A DNA stretch of 64,000 nucleotides from Palsa-504 sp963834685 (GCA_963834685.1 CAWICW010000010.1:186001-250000); one strand, 5' to 3'; shown: positions 29,568-38,144, counted from the first letter of the stretch. Numbers and translations: made by a program. The notes: generated from the letters alone by a model not told the origin.

Positions 29568-30523
29568 CGGCCTTGCTCCGCGTGAGCCGGGCTGCGCTCG
29601 ATGCGCGTGCCCGATCGCGCTCCCGCACCGGTCAGCGTGACCGCCAGCAGGTCCGGCGAGGTGATCACGGCCAGTTCCCCGCCCTCGGCCAGGAAGCGGA
29701 GCGCCGCCTCGATCTTGGGTCCCATGCTGCCCGGCGGGAACTGGCCTTCGGCGAGGTGGCGGGCGGCCTCTTCGGCCGTGATCGTGCCCAGTTCGGACTG
29801 CGTCGCCTGACCGTAGTCGAGCATGACCCGGTGCACCGCGGTGACCAGCAGCAGAGCCTGGGCGCCGAGCAGCCGGGCGATCAGCCCGGCGGCGCGGTCC
29901 TTGTCGATGACCGCGTCGGCGAGGCCGCCTTGCGGTCCTGTGCCATGGACCGGGATCCCGCCGCCGCCGCCGGCGATGACCAGGTGGCCCGCGTCAACCA
30001 GCGCACGCAGCGCGTCGATCTCGATCACGCCGGCCGGCTCGGGCGAGGCGACCACCCGCCGGTAGCCGCGGCCGGAGTCGGGCTGGACGACCCAGCCCCG
30101 CGCTTGCGCCAGCTGCCGCGCCTCGGCGGGCTCGAAGAACGGGCCGATCGGCTTGGACGGGGCACCGAACGCGGGATCGGCGGGGTCGACCGTGACATGA
30201 GTGATCATCGCGACCGCGGTGCCCGGTCCGCGCAGCAGATCGATCGCGCGGGCCAGGAGGCTGCCCAGCAGTCCCTGGGTCATGGCGCTCAGCAGCGGCA
30301 GCGGCTGGGCCGGTACCATGGCGGTCGCTTCCTGCTGCAGCGCCAGGTTGCCGACCTGCGGGCCGTTGCCGTGCACGATCACCACCCGCCAGCCGGCCTC
30401 GATCACGGCGTGCACCGCGGACGCCATCGCCGCCGCGTTCGCCAGCATCTCGTCGCACGTCCCGGACTGCCCCATCCGGGTGAGGGCATTGCCGCCGAGC
30501 GCCACCACCGCAGTCTTGGTCAT
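29564..30523 (-). CDS. Carbamate kinase
   Basis: A 319-residue amino-acid-kinase-fold enzyme. VALGGNAL start, VHGNGPQVGNL, AGGGGGIPV with following IDKDRAA, and GSMGPKIEAA are the carbamate kinase signatures. It interconverts carbamoyl phosphate + ADP and ATP + carbamate. Followed by FdrA, so carbamoyl phosphate released (or used) by a carbamoyltransferase probably passes through it. The first gene of a three-gene minus-strand operon ending with the glycosyltransferase. Confidence 0.93.
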   Translation of the reverse strand: MTKTAVVALGGNALTRMGQSGTCDEMLANAAAMASAVHAVIEAGWRVVIVHGNGPQVGNLALQQEATAMVPAQPLPLLSAMTQGLLGSLLARAIDLLRGPGTAVAMITHVTVDPADPAFGAPSKPIGPFFEPAEARQLAQARGWVVQPDSGRGYRRVVASPEPAGVIEIDALRALVDAGHLVIAGGGGGIPVHGTGPQGGLADAVIDKDRAAGLIARLLGAQALLLVTAVHRVMLDYGQATQSELGTITAEEAARHLAEGQFPPGSMGPKIEAALRFLAEGGELAVITSPDLLAVTLTGAGARSGTRIERSPAHAEQGR

Positions 30524-30557
30524 CAGGTCCCGCTGTCGACGAGGGTAGGATTAGCAT

Positions 30558-30598
30558 GAGTCGTATAGGTGACGACTCGTTTAGAATAGTAAACGCGG
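30558..30598. promoter_or_regulatory. Divergent operator: inverted repeat and regulon-like element
   Basis: GAGTCGT at 30558-30564 and ACGACTC at 30572-30578 form a perfect inverted repeat with a 7-nt spacer. CGTTTA-GAATAG-TAAACG follows at 30578-30595. Read on the minus strand, this block resembles the + strand at 45731-45762: CGTTTA, TAT, GAGTCGT and a final TATA line up with equal spacing. It lies between carbamate kinase (minus) and the unknown 226-residue protein (plus). Confidence 0.55.
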
Positions 30599-30613
30599 CG
30601 CACGAGAGGTGCA

Positions 30614-31294
30614 ATGGCCGGTCCCGGTTCCGGGCCCCCCAATTCCGGGCCCGCCAGCGCTGGCGCGCCGTCCTCGGAACCCGGCGGCGGCGAGATCCCG
30701 CGCGTGGTGCTGCGGTCCTGGGACGAGGCCGAAGCCAGGCTCTTCCCCATGGTGATGGCGCGGCCCGACATCTACCAGCAGTCGGTCAGCCTGATCCAGG
30801 GGCTGCTGCGCCGCCTCCGTGAGACCACCCCTGACCTGCCCAGCCTGCTCGCGGCCCACGAGCGCGGCGGCGGCCTGGTCGCTGACCTGCCGGGCGCGGC
30901 GGACGCCGGGATCCGGCCGGATCTGGTCGCGGCCGCCGCGTGCGCGATGCGCTACCGGGAGCTGGTCGCGTCGCTGGCCGCCCAGGGCCGGCTCGCGGCG
31001 CTGTCCCGGGCCCGCGACCAGGGCCAGTCGTGGACGGTGGCGGCCGAGACCGGCTCGGAGGATCGCGCGCCCTTCCTCCCGTACCAGCGGATCGAGGCCG
31101 AGGCCGGCACCGGGCGAGCGGTCATCATCTCGATCGAGCCGGACGAGACCCTGAGCCGTGCCGTGTACCGCCTGGACCATGGGCAGATCGACCTGGGCAC
31201 CGGGGCCTTGCGGATCGGCGACGCCATCGGCAGCTACCTTGACCGGGATGCGTTCGCGGCGGCCCTGCGCGAGGCCCGGCCCGAAGTCGACTGA
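30614..31294 (+). CDS. Conserved-looking protein of unknown function
   Basis: A 226-residue soluble protein that I do not recognise. After a Gly/Pro/Ser-rich start of about 30 residues, it has VVLRSWDEAEARLFPMVMA, an Asp/Arg-rich middle, and a C-terminus with FLPYQRIEAEA, IISIEPDETLSRAVYRLDHG and YLDRDAFAAAL. No membrane segment, Cys cluster or nucleotide motif stands out. ATG at 30614 follows GAGAGG. It begins the plus-strand series leading to the radical SAM gene and shares a divergent control region with carbamate kinase, so a role in the same system is likely but unproven. Confidence 0.75.
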   Translation: MAGPGSGPPNSGPASAGAPSSEPGGGEIPRVVLRSWDEAEARLFPMVMARPDIYQQSVSLIQGLLRRLRETTPDLPSLLAAHERGGGLVADLPGAADAGIRPDLVAAAACAMRYRELVASLAAQGRLAALSRARDQGQSWTVAAETGSEDRAPFLPYQRIEAEAGTGRAVIISIEPDETLSRAVYRLDHGQIDLGTGALRIGDAIGSYLDRDAFAAALREARPEVD

Positions 31295-31390
31295 AACCTT
31301 GCCTTGACGTGACCGCAAGATTTATCAAGGATGGTGAACGTTCGTATCGCATCTAACAAGCGGCAGCGTGGCCTGGCGAAGGAGGGAACC

Positions 31391-32554
31391 ATGGCTGAGC
31401 CTGCGGCCCCTGGGATAGCACACCAGCCGGGCAGGTCAGCCGGGCTGGCCCACCTCATCACCGAACTGCAGGGACACGGGCTGCGGGTCGAAGTGCCGCT
31501 GGAATCCCGGCAGGGCGGGGCGGGACCGGCGGACGCCGGCATGCTCTGGATCGACGGTTTCGCCGCCACCGTGCCCACCAGCGCCGAGTACGTGCAAGCC
31601 TCGCCGTACGTGCTCCGCGCCGAGGACGACGGCTGGGGCGTCTACCGGGACGGCGAACGGCTGGCTTCGGCCGAGCCGTTCCAGCGGCCCCGCTACTACG
31701 ACCTGGCCACGGCGGACGGCGTCCCCTACTGGCAGATCGCCCTGCTGCACCTGGATTCGCTGGCCAGCACGGTGATCCAGACCTGCGCCTACTGGGGGAA
31801 CTCCGACCAGTGCGCGTTCTGCGGGATCGGGGTGACGCTCGCCAACGGCCGGACGATCGCCAAGAAGACGCCGGAGATGCTGGCCGAGGTCGCGGTGGCG
31901 GCCAGGGAACTCGACGGAGCCGTGGACGCCACCCTGACCACGGGTACCACCGCCACTCCGGACAAGGGCGCGCTGTACGTGGCACGCTGCGGTCAGGCGA
32001 TACACGAGGCGGCGGGCCTGCCGGTCGAGGTGCAGTTCGAGCCGCCCCGCGACCCGGCGGTCATCGACCAGGTCCGGGACATGGGCATCCAGTCGGTCGG
32101 CATCCATGTGGAGAGCTTCGATCCGCAGGTGCTGGCCCGGATCGCGCCGGCCAAGGCCCGCACCGGGATCGACGGTTACTTCCGGGCCTGGGAGCGGGCG
32201 GTGGCCGCGTTCGGCGAGGGCCAGGTGTCCACCTACGTGATCCTCGGCATGGGCGAGGACCCGGAGCTGACCGTGGCGGGCTGCCGGCGGGCGATCGACA
32301 TCGGGGTGTACCCGTTCGTGGTGCCCCTGCGCCCCACGGTGGGCAGCCTGATGGAGCACATGCCGGCCCCGTCGCCGGAATACTGCGAGGCGATCTACCG
32401 CCGGGTCGTGCCGTACCTGACCGCGCGCGGGCTCGGCGCCCGCGGCGTGGCCGCCGGGTGCGCCAGGTGCCAGGCGTGTTCGGCGATGAGCCTGCTCGAG
32501 ACGTCTTCGGATAATGATGGCCGGACCGTCCTCCCGATCCTCAGCAACCGCTAG
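31391..32554 (+). CDS. MSMEG_0568-family radical SAM protein (Nit1C set)
   Basis: A 387-residue radical SAM enzyme with a C-x8-C-x2-C cluster motif (Cys132, Cys141, Cys144; CAYWGNSDQCAFC) rather than CxxxCxxC, as in the MSMEG_0568 family. Extra cysteines lie at the C-terminus in AAGCARCQACS, possibly an auxiliary cluster. The family belongs to the nit1C cluster required for cyanide use in Pseudomonas, and to nitrogen-starvation loci in mycobacteria and cyanobacteria; its reaction is not settled. ATG at 31391 with GGAGGG at 5-bp spacing is preferred over one 20 codons upstream. It overlaps the GNAT gene by 41 bp. Confidence 0.87.
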   Translation: MAEPAAPGIAHQPGRSAGLAHLITELQGHGLRVEVPLESRQGGAGPADAGMLWIDGFAATVPTSAEYVQASPYVLRAEDDGWGVYRDGERLASAEPFQRPRYYDLATADGVPYWQIALLHLDSLASTVIQTCAYWGNSDQCAFCGIGVTLANGRTIAKKTPEMLAEVAVAARELDGAVDATLTTGTTATPDKGALYVARCGQAIHEAAGLPVEVQFEPPRDPAVIDQVRDMGIQSVGIHVESFDPQVLARIAPAKARTGIDGYFRAWERAVAAFGEGQVSTYVILGMGEDPELTVAGCRRAIDIGVYPFVVPLRPTVGSLMEHMPAPSPEYCEAIYRRVVPYLTARGLGARGVAAGCARCQACSAMSLLETSSDNDGRTVLPILSNR

Positions 32555-33059
32555 CCGGCCGGGCGGAGCCGTCCGGCTGGCCTGCCGGGCGGCATCGGCC
32601 CCCGAGGAGCTCGCGGTCCATTTCCGGATCCGCCACCAGGTCTTCGTGGTCGAGCAGGGCCTGTTCGGGGGCGCGGGCAGCGCCAGTTCCGGCTGGGACC
32701 GGGACCTCCATGACGACGACCTGGCGACGGTACACGTCGTGGGCCTGTCGGACGGGGTGCCGTGCGGGACTGTCCGCCTCTATCCGCTGCGGGAGGTGCC
32801 AGGCCGGTGGAAAGGCGACCGGCTGGCGGTGCTGGACGGCCACCGCCACCATGGCCTGGGCGCGCCGCTGGTCCGGTTCGCGGTGGCCACGGCCGCGGCG
32901 CGCGGCGGGCGGGAGATGGAGGCCTACATCCAGCCCGCGAACGTGACGTTCTTCGAGCGGCTCGGCTGGCGCCCGATCGGCGGGCTGGTGACCTACGCCG
33001 GCATCGCGCACCAGCGAATGCTGATCGACCTGGTGGTCAGCCGCGGGCCGGCGACGTAG
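32514..33059 (+). CDS. MSMEG_0567/Sll0786-family GNAT N-acetyltransferase
   Basis: A 181-residue GNAT-fold protein. FRIRHQVFVVEQGLF, DRDLHDDDLATVHVVG, GTVRLYPL and NVTFFERLGW match the N-acetyltransferase that accompanies the MSMEG_0568 radical SAM protein. The substrate in the pathway is unknown. Its 5' end overlaps the radical SAM gene, and its 3' end overlaps the convergent AIR-synthase-like gene by 23 bp. Confidence 0.85.
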   Translation: MMAGPSSRSSATASRPGGAVRLACRAASAPEELAVHFRIRHQVFVVEQGLFGGAGSASSGWDRDLHDDDLATVHVVGLSDGVPCGTVRLYPLREVPGRWKGDRLAVLDGHRHHGLGAPLVRFAVATAAARGGREMEAYIQPANVTFFERLGWRPIGGLVTYAGIAHQRMLIDLVVSRGPAT

Positions 33060-34020
33060 CAGTCCCGGCGGACCGGGCCAGGTTGGTCACCGATTCCGTG
33101 CCGAGGTCGAACGCGGTCGCCACCTGGCCAGCCAGGCAGAGCTGCAGCAGGCCGGTGTCGTCCACGGTGCCGGCGACCGCGGCGGCCAGGCCGCGGCCGG
33201 CGAAGGCGCGCAGGCACCGGGCCTCCTGCCCGGCCGGGACGCAGAGCAGGAACGCGAAGCACGGGAAGCAGCACAGCCACTGCTCCAGGCTCACCCCGCC
33301 CGGGACCGGCAGCGCGTCCAGGTCGACGGTCACGCCCAGCCGGTTGCACTCCAGCAGCATGGCCAGGGAGCCGACCAGGCCGGCCATGCTCACGTCCTTG
33401 GCCGCCGCGACCCAGCCGTCGCGGGCACCCTCGGCCAGCAGCCGGACGTCGCCGGCCAGCTGCTCGCCCCGCTCGTCGAACGAGGGGAAGAAGGGGAAGT
33501 CCGCCCGCATCTGGCCCTCGACACAGCAGGCCACCACCAGCGACTGCCCGGGCTCGGCGGCGCGGGCGGCCAGCGGGCGGTCGGCCCGGCCGAGGCCGAA
33601 AGCGGATAGTCCGGGCGGCCCCGCGGTGACGGTCAGGTGACCGCCGACCACCGGTACCTGGTAGAGCCGGGAGGCCCAGCGCATGCCCTCCAGGACCTGC
33701 TGGATGACCGGACGCGGACCGGTCACCGTGTCGACCAGGGCCAGCGGCCAGGCCCCCATGGCGGCCAGGTCGTTAAGGTTGGTGGTCACCGCGGCGACAC
33801 CGGCGCCATGCGGGTCGACCGCGACGAACGAGGGCAGGATGGCCTCGCCGCCCACCACCAGGGACGTCCCGGCGGCGGACACGACCGCGCCGTCATCGCC
33901 GGGCCCCGCGACCCAGTCGCTATCCCCGAAGACGTCGCTGACCAGCCCGATCTCGGCTTTGGCGACCACTCCGGGGTGGGTCCGCACCCGGTGGATCAAC
34001 GCTGGGAGGTCGGCGGGCAT
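33037..34020 (-). CDS. Sll0787-family AIR-synthase-like protein
   Basis: A 327-residue protein of the AIR synthase (PurM-like ATP-binding) superfamily. PGDDGAVV near residue 42, FVAVDPHGAGVAAVTTNLND and VVGGHLTV are the ATP-site features. AAKDVSMAGLVGSLAMLLE is the C-terminal domain start. The family is the third conserved partner of the radical SAM/GNAT pair and presumably activates a carbonyl or amide oxygen with ATP. Here it lies in the opposite orientation to those partners, with an unusually Cys-rich FLLC/CCFPC segment near residue 255. Confidence 0.84.
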   Translation of the reverse strand: MPADLPALIHRVRTHPGVVAKAEIGLVSDVFGDSDWVAGPGDDGAVVSAAGTSLVVGGEAILPSFVAVDPHGAGVAAVTTNLNDLAAMGAWPLALVDTVTGPRPVIQQVLEGMRWASRLYQVPVVGGHLTVTAGPPGLSAFGLGRADRPLAARAAEPGQSLVVACCVEGQMRADFPFFPSFDERGEQLAGDVRLLAEGARDGWVAAAKDVSMAGLVGSLAMLLECNRLGVTVDLDALPVPGGVSLEQWLCCFPCFAFLLCVPAGQEARCLRAFAGRGLAAAVAGTVDDTGLLQLCLAGQVATAFDLGTESVTNLARSAGTATSPARG

Positions 34021-34034
34021 CTCGGGATCCGTCC

Positions 34035-34063
34035 TTGCACTAAAGTGGAGGAATATCTATCAT
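34035..34063 (+). promoter_or_regulatory. Promoter for phosphosulfolactate synthase-like gene, leaderless
   Basis: TTGCAC (34035-34040), a 17-bp spacer, and TATCAT (34058-34063) form a good sigma-70-type promoter. The ATG at 34071 starts 8 bases after the -10, so transcription should begin at or one base before the start codon. No Shine-Dalgarno is at usable distance. Confidence 0.6.
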
Positions 34064-34070
34064 AGCGTTC

Positions 34071-34856
34071 ATGCCGGGTCCCGACTTCCTTGACCTTCCG
34101 GCCCGGGCGACCAAGCCACGCGGCATCGGCATTACCCACGTACTGGACCGGGGCATCCCGCTGGCGCAGTCGGCGGACCTGCTGGCGATGAGCGAGTCCT
34201 ACATCGACGTGTGGAAGCTGGGCTGGGGTATTTCTTACCTGGACCCCACGCTGCCGGGCAAGCTCGAGCTGCTGGCCCGGCACAGCGTGCTGGCCTCACC
34301 GGGCGGGACGCTGCTGGAGATCGCCTGGGCGCAGGGCCGGGCGATGGAGTTTCTCGACTGGGCCCGCGGCTGCGGGTTCCCGTGCGTGGAGGTGTCGTCG
34401 GGCACCGTGCCGATGGAGCCGGCCGCCAAGCAGGAGCTGATCGCCGAGGCGGCCCGGCACTTTATCGTGCTGGCCGAGGTGGGCCCGAAGGACCCGGGCG
34501 TGCAGCTGACGCCCGCGCAGTGGGCGCAGGCGCTGTCCGCCGACCTCGAGGCCGGTGCCACCTGGGTGCTGGCCGAGGGCCGCGCCAGCGGCACGGTCGG
34601 CATCTACGACCCGTCCGGGGTGGTGCGCGAGGAGGTGGTAGCCGCCCTGGTCTCGGTGGGCGGCCCGGACTTCCTGGTCTTCGAGGCCCCCCGGGAGCAG
34701 CAGCAGGCGTGGTTCGTCCGCCGGTTCGGTCCCGACGTGAACCTGGCCAACGTATCCCCGGCCGACGCGCTCGGGCTGGAGACGCTGCGGCTCTCGCTGC
34801 GGGCCGACACCTACGGAGCCTGGTCACCCGGCTCGCTGCCCGCGCACCGGACCTAA
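34071..34856 (+). CDS. Phosphosulfolactate synthase-like protein (ComA family)
   Basis: A 261-residue TIM-barrel protein of the ComA family, which adds sulfite to phosphoenolpyruvate to give phosphosulfolactate, the first step of coenzyme M synthesis. Visible family features: KPRGIGITHVLDRGIPL, YIDVWKLGWG, FPCVEVSSGT, VLAEVGPKDPG and VLAEGRASGTVGIYD. Length is normal. It begins a coupled plus-strand run of six genes including two aspartase/fumarase lyases and a cysteine-desulfhydrase-like enzyme, as in the bacterial coenzyme M pathway. Sulfite addition is family-based inference. Confidence 0.88.
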   Translation: MPGPDFLDLPARATKPRGIGITHVLDRGIPLAQSADLLAMSESYIDVWKLGWGISYLDPTLPGKLELLARHSVLASPGGTLLEIAWAQGRAMEFLDWARGCGFPCVEVSSGTVPMEPAAKQELIAEAARHFIVLAEVGPKDPGVQLTPAQWAQALSADLEAGATWVLAEGRASGTVGIYDPSGVVREEVVAALVSVGGPDFLVFEAPREQQQAWFVRRFGPDVNLANVSPADALGLETLRLSLRADTYGAWSPGSLPAHRT

Positions 34857-34867
34857 CCGGACCACCG

Positions 34868-35773
34868 GTGAACCTGGTCCCCTCCCAGTACCGCAACGTC
34901 AGCGTGGCTGACGTACCGGTGGCACTCGACGAGGAGAGCCTGCGCGCTCACCTGCTGGGCCGGCCGGTCTACCGGCGGACCAGGTTCATCGTGGTCCGGC
35001 GCGGCGGGGCCAGCGCGGTGGTGGTGGTCAGCAAGGAATCGGAGCTGCCGCTGTTCTCCCCGGTCAGCGCGATGTCGGTGATCGCCCGGCCGGACGAGAC
35101 CGCGTTCGTCGACGCGGCCGGGACGGATACCGCCGTGCCCACCCAGCTGGCCCGGGTCGCGGCCCAGCAGGCACCCGGCGCCCGGTGCGTGATCGTGCGC
35201 GGCCGGTACGGTCACGTGAGCTTCATCCTGGATCCGGCCCCGATCCGGATCCGGGTGGTGGAAGTGGTGCCGCCGTGGCCGCCCAAGCTGGCCGACCAGC
35301 TGAACCGGGTCCTCGACCTGGCCGAAGACCTGCCGCCCGTCGAACTCGTTCCGCACCTGGTGGACCTGGACGAGCTGGCCGCGACCCGCCCCGCGCGGCA
35401 CTACCTGTTCCCGTGCCGGGCCGGGCAGCCGGCGCAGGACCAGCCCCGGGCCGGCACCGAGGTCTCCTACCTGGACGAGATCCCCGAGCGGGCCCCGTGG
35501 ACGCTGGTGGGATGCGCCCGGTCCCGGTCTATCCACGACTGGTTCTACGGCGACGACGTGCCGATGGTGGACATGTGCCCGCGGAAGCTGGCCGAGGGCG
35601 GCCCGCCGCCGGGCACGATGCCGGTGATCACCAAGTGCTGCCTGCTGGAGGACCGGGTCAGCAGTGAGGCGGGCCTGGTGGTCGTGCCGTGGGGCGCCAG
35701 CATGGCGCAGATCCGGGAAGGACTACAGCTGGCGCTGACCGCCCCGGGGACCGCGGACCCGGTCCCGCGATGA
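34868..35773 (+). CDS. Unknown protein with conserved-looking Cys motifs in the coenzyme M-like cassette
   Basis: A 301-residue soluble protein whose family I cannot name with confidence. The N-terminal half has mixed strands (VVVRRGGASAVVVVS). The C-terminal half holds cysteines in FPCRAG, VGCARSRSIHDWFYG, DMCPRKLAEGG and ITKCCLLEDR, which could bind a metal or FeS cluster or act as thiols. Start taken as GTG 34868, 11 bp after the ComA-like stop, with no clear Shine-Dalgarno. Its 3' end overlaps the next lyase (ATGA). Position inside the cassette suggests an enzymatic step there, possibly the missing decarboxylation or reduction, which is speculation. Confidence 0.78.
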   Translation: MNLVPSQYRNVSVADVPVALDEESLRAHLLGRPVYRRTRFIVVRRGGASAVVVVSKESELPLFSPVSAMSVIARPDETAFVDAAGTDTAVPTQLARVAAQQAPGARCVIVRGRYGHVSFILDPAPIRIRVVEVVPPWPPKLADQLNRVLDLAEDLPPVELVPHLVDLDELAATRPARHYLFPCRAGQPAQDQPRAGTEVSYLDEIPERAPWTLVGCARSRSIHDWFYGDDVPMVDMCPRKLAEGGPPPGTMPVITKCCLLEDRVSSEAGLVVVPWGASMAQIREGLQLALTAPGTADPVPR

Positions 35774-37131
35774 CGACCAGGATCACCGACTCGCCGTTCT
35801 ACCAGCACCTGTGGGGTACGGGCGAGGCCCGGGACGTCCTGGGTGAGGAGGGCCGGCTGCGGTGCTGGCTCGACGTGATCGTCGCGCTGGCCCGGGCCCA
35901 GGCCGCGACGGGCGTGATCCCGGCCGACGCCGCACGCCTCATCGCCGAGCACGCGCAGCCCGGCCGGCTCGACCTGGGGTACGCGGCCGAGCAGACCCGG
36001 CAGACCTCCCACTCCATGCTCGGCCTGATCCGCGCCCTGCAGGAGGTGGTACCCGAACCGGCACGCCAGTACGTCTACGCCGGCGCCACCGTCCAGGACA
36101 TCACCGACACCGCGACCGCCGTGACCCTGCGGCGGATCGGCGGCATCGTGTGGCGGGACCTGCGGCGGATCGAAGAGCAGCTGCTGGAGCTGGCCGTGGC
36201 GCACCGGGACACGGTGATGGCGGGCCGCACGCACGGCCAGCCGGGCAGCCCGGTCACCTTCGGCTGGAAGGCCGCCTCCTGGGCCGATGAGGTCCGCCGC
36301 CACCTGGACCGGCTGCGGGAGGGCGCTCCCCGGTGGCTGGTCGGGCAGCTCGGCGGGGGCACGGGCAGCCTGGTGTTCTACGGGGAACGGGGCCTGGCCG
36401 TCCGGGCCAGGTTCTGCGCCGAGCTCGGGCTGGCCGATCCCGGCATCTCCTGGCTCACGGCCCGCGACCGCGGCGCTGAATTCGCCCAGCTCCTCGCGCT
36501 GATCTGCGGCACCCTGGCCCGGATCGGCGGTGAGGTATACGAGCTGCAACGGCCGGAGATCGGCGAGCTGGCCGAGGCGGCTCCGGCCGACACGGTCGGC
36601 AGCATCACCATGCCGCATAAGCACAACCCTGAGTCGAGCGAGCATCTGGACACGCTGGCCAGGCTGGTCCGGGCGAGCGCGGCCGTGATGACCGAAGCGC
36701 TGGCCCAGCAGCACGAGCGGGACGGCCGCGGCTGGAAGGCCGAATGGGTGGCGCTGCCGGAGGCCTGCCTGCTGGCCGCCGCCGCCCTGCAGATCACCCT
36801 CGGCCTGCTGGCGGGCCTGAGCGTGAACGCCGAGGCGATGCACCGCAACCTGACCCGGCACGGCGGGTACCCGGTCAGCGAACGGGCCCTGGCCCTGCTG
36901 ACGCCGCGGCTGGGCGCGCGCCGGGCGCAGGAGCGGCTGCAGGAGACCCTCGGCGCCCGCCCGGCCGGCCTGACCGCCGAGCAGGCGCTGGTGAACGCCG
37001 GGCTGTTCGGCCCGGCCGAGGCGCGCGAACTTACCGCGCGACCGGACACCGGCTCGTGCCAGGTCATGGCCGACCTGGTGGTCGAGCGGGCCCGGGCCGC
37101 CCGGGCGGCCGAGCCGGAGGAATGGCCGTGA
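35770..37131 (+). CDS. Aspartase/fumarase-superfamily lyase (adenylosuccinate lyase/XcbC1-like)
   Basis: A 453-residue lyase. AGRTHGQPGSPVTFG carries the catalytic-region His, and GSITMPHKHNPE (about residues 277-288) is the superfamily signature loop. Annotation by similarity would be adenylosuccinate lyase or carboxymuconate cycloisomerase. However, it sits beside a ComA homologue, and in Xanthobacter a member of this superfamily (XcbC1) eliminates phosphate from phosphosulfolactate to sulfoacrylate. ATG at 35770 overlaps the upstream stop, and its own stop overlaps the PLP gene, so coupling is tight. Confidence 0.85.
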   Translation: MTTRITDSPFYQHLWGTGEARDVLGEEGRLRCWLDVIVALARAQAATGVIPADAARLIAEHAQPGRLDLGYAAEQTRQTSHSMLGLIRALQEVVPEPARQYVYAGATVQDITDTATAVTLRRIGGIVWRDLRRIEEQLLELAVAHRDTVMAGRTHGQPGSPVTFGWKAASWADEVRRHLDRLREGAPRWLVGQLGGGTGSLVFYGERGLAVRARFCAELGLADPGISWLTARDRGAEFAQLLALICGTLARIGGEVYELQRPEIGELAEAAPADTVGSITMPHKHNPESSEHLDTLARLVRASAAVMTEALAQQHERDGRGWKAEWVALPEACLLAAAALQITLGLLAGLSVNAEAMHRNLTRHGGYPVSERALALLTPRLGARRAQERLQETLGARPAGLTAEQALVNAGLFGPAEARELTARPDTGSCQVMADLVVERARAARAAEPEEWP

Positions 37132-38144
37132 TCGGGGCCGACCCGGCGGCCCGGGTCCGGCTTGCGGCGCTGCCCACGCCGCTGATCCGCGCACCGCGCC
37201 TGGCCCAGGTCGTGGGGGCCGGCGCGTTGTACATCAAGCGCGACGACCTCACCGGGTTTGCGTTCGCCGGCAACAAGGCCCGTCCGCTGGAGTTCCTGCT
37301 GGCGGCTGCGCTCGGCGAGGGTGCCGACACGCTCGTGACCGGCGGTGCGCCGGGCTCGAACTTCTGCGCCGCGGCCGCGGCCGCCGCGGCACGGGCCGGG
37401 CTGCGCTGCGAGCTCGTGATCGCCGGGCACCCGGGACCGCCGGGGCCGGCCCTGGCTCTGGCCCGCTCCTGGGGCGCCACGATCCGCTGGACCGGTGTCC
37501 GGGAGCGGGACAGCGTGGATGCCGGGCTGCCCGCGGCCGCGGCGGAACTCGCCGGCGCCGGCCGCTGTCCCTACCTGATCCCGCGAGGCGGGGCCAGCGG
37601 CCTGGGCGCGGTCGGGTACGCGCTGGCCGCCTTCGAGCTGCGTGAGCAGCTCGCCTCCTACGCCGTCGATTCGGCGCGGGTGGTCGTGGCGGCCGGCTCC
37701 GGCGGCACCCTGGCCGGCCTGGTGGCAGGCAACGTGCTGGCGGGCCGGCCACTGACGCTGGTGGGAGCGTCGGTCAGCCGGCCTGCGGACGAGACGGCCC
37801 GGCGGGTGCTGACCCTGGCCCGGGACTGCCTGCGCCTGCTGGCCGGATCCGGGCTCCCTGGCATCCCGGGGTCGGCCGGGGTCGGGCCGGTATCCGGGGC
37901 CGGGGTCGGGCCCGGTGACGTGGTGGTGGCCGACGCCCGCGGGCCGGGTCACGGCCTGGTCTGGCCGGAAGCCACCGCGGCGGCGGAACATGCGATGCGC
38001 ACGGAGGGACTGATGGTGGATCCGGTCTACACGGCGAAGGCGCTGGCCCTGGTCAGCCGGTACGCGGCCGGCGGCAACGTCGTGTTCTGGCACACCGGGG
38101 GCCAGCTGGACGTCGTCGCCCTGGCCGCGGAGGCAGGCCGGTGA
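37128..38144 (+). CDS. D-cysteine desulfhydrase/ACC deaminase-like PLP enzyme (XcbE1-like)
   Basis: A 338-residue fold-type II PLP protein. Lys50 in FAGNKARPLEF is the Schiff-base lysine, TGGAPGSNFCAA the substrate loop and VVAAGSGGTLAGL the phosphate cup. These match the D-cysteine desulfhydrase group. A GTG at 37128, seven bases after GGAGG and overlapping the previous stop (GTGA), is preferred over an ATG two codons earlier that is too close to the Shine-Dalgarno. In the bacterial coenzyme M pathway an enzyme of this type performs thiolation with cysteine-derived sulfur, which fits the context. Confidence 0.83.
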   Translation: MIGADPAARVRLAALPTPLIRAPRLAQVVGAGALYIKRDDLTGFAFAGNKARPLEFLLAAALGEGADTLVTGGAPGSNFCAAAAAAAARAGLRCELVIAGHPGPPGPALALARSWGATIRWTGVRERDSVDAGLPAAAAELAGAGRCPYLIPRGGASGLGAVGYALAAFELREQLASYAVDSARVVVAAGSGGTLAGLVAGNVLAGRPLTLVGASVSRPADETARRVLTLARDCLRLLAGSGLPGIPGSAGVGPVSGAGVGPGDVVVADARGPGHGLVWPEATAAAEHAMRTEGLMVDPVYTAKALALVSRYAAGGNVVFWHTGGQLDVVALAAEAGR

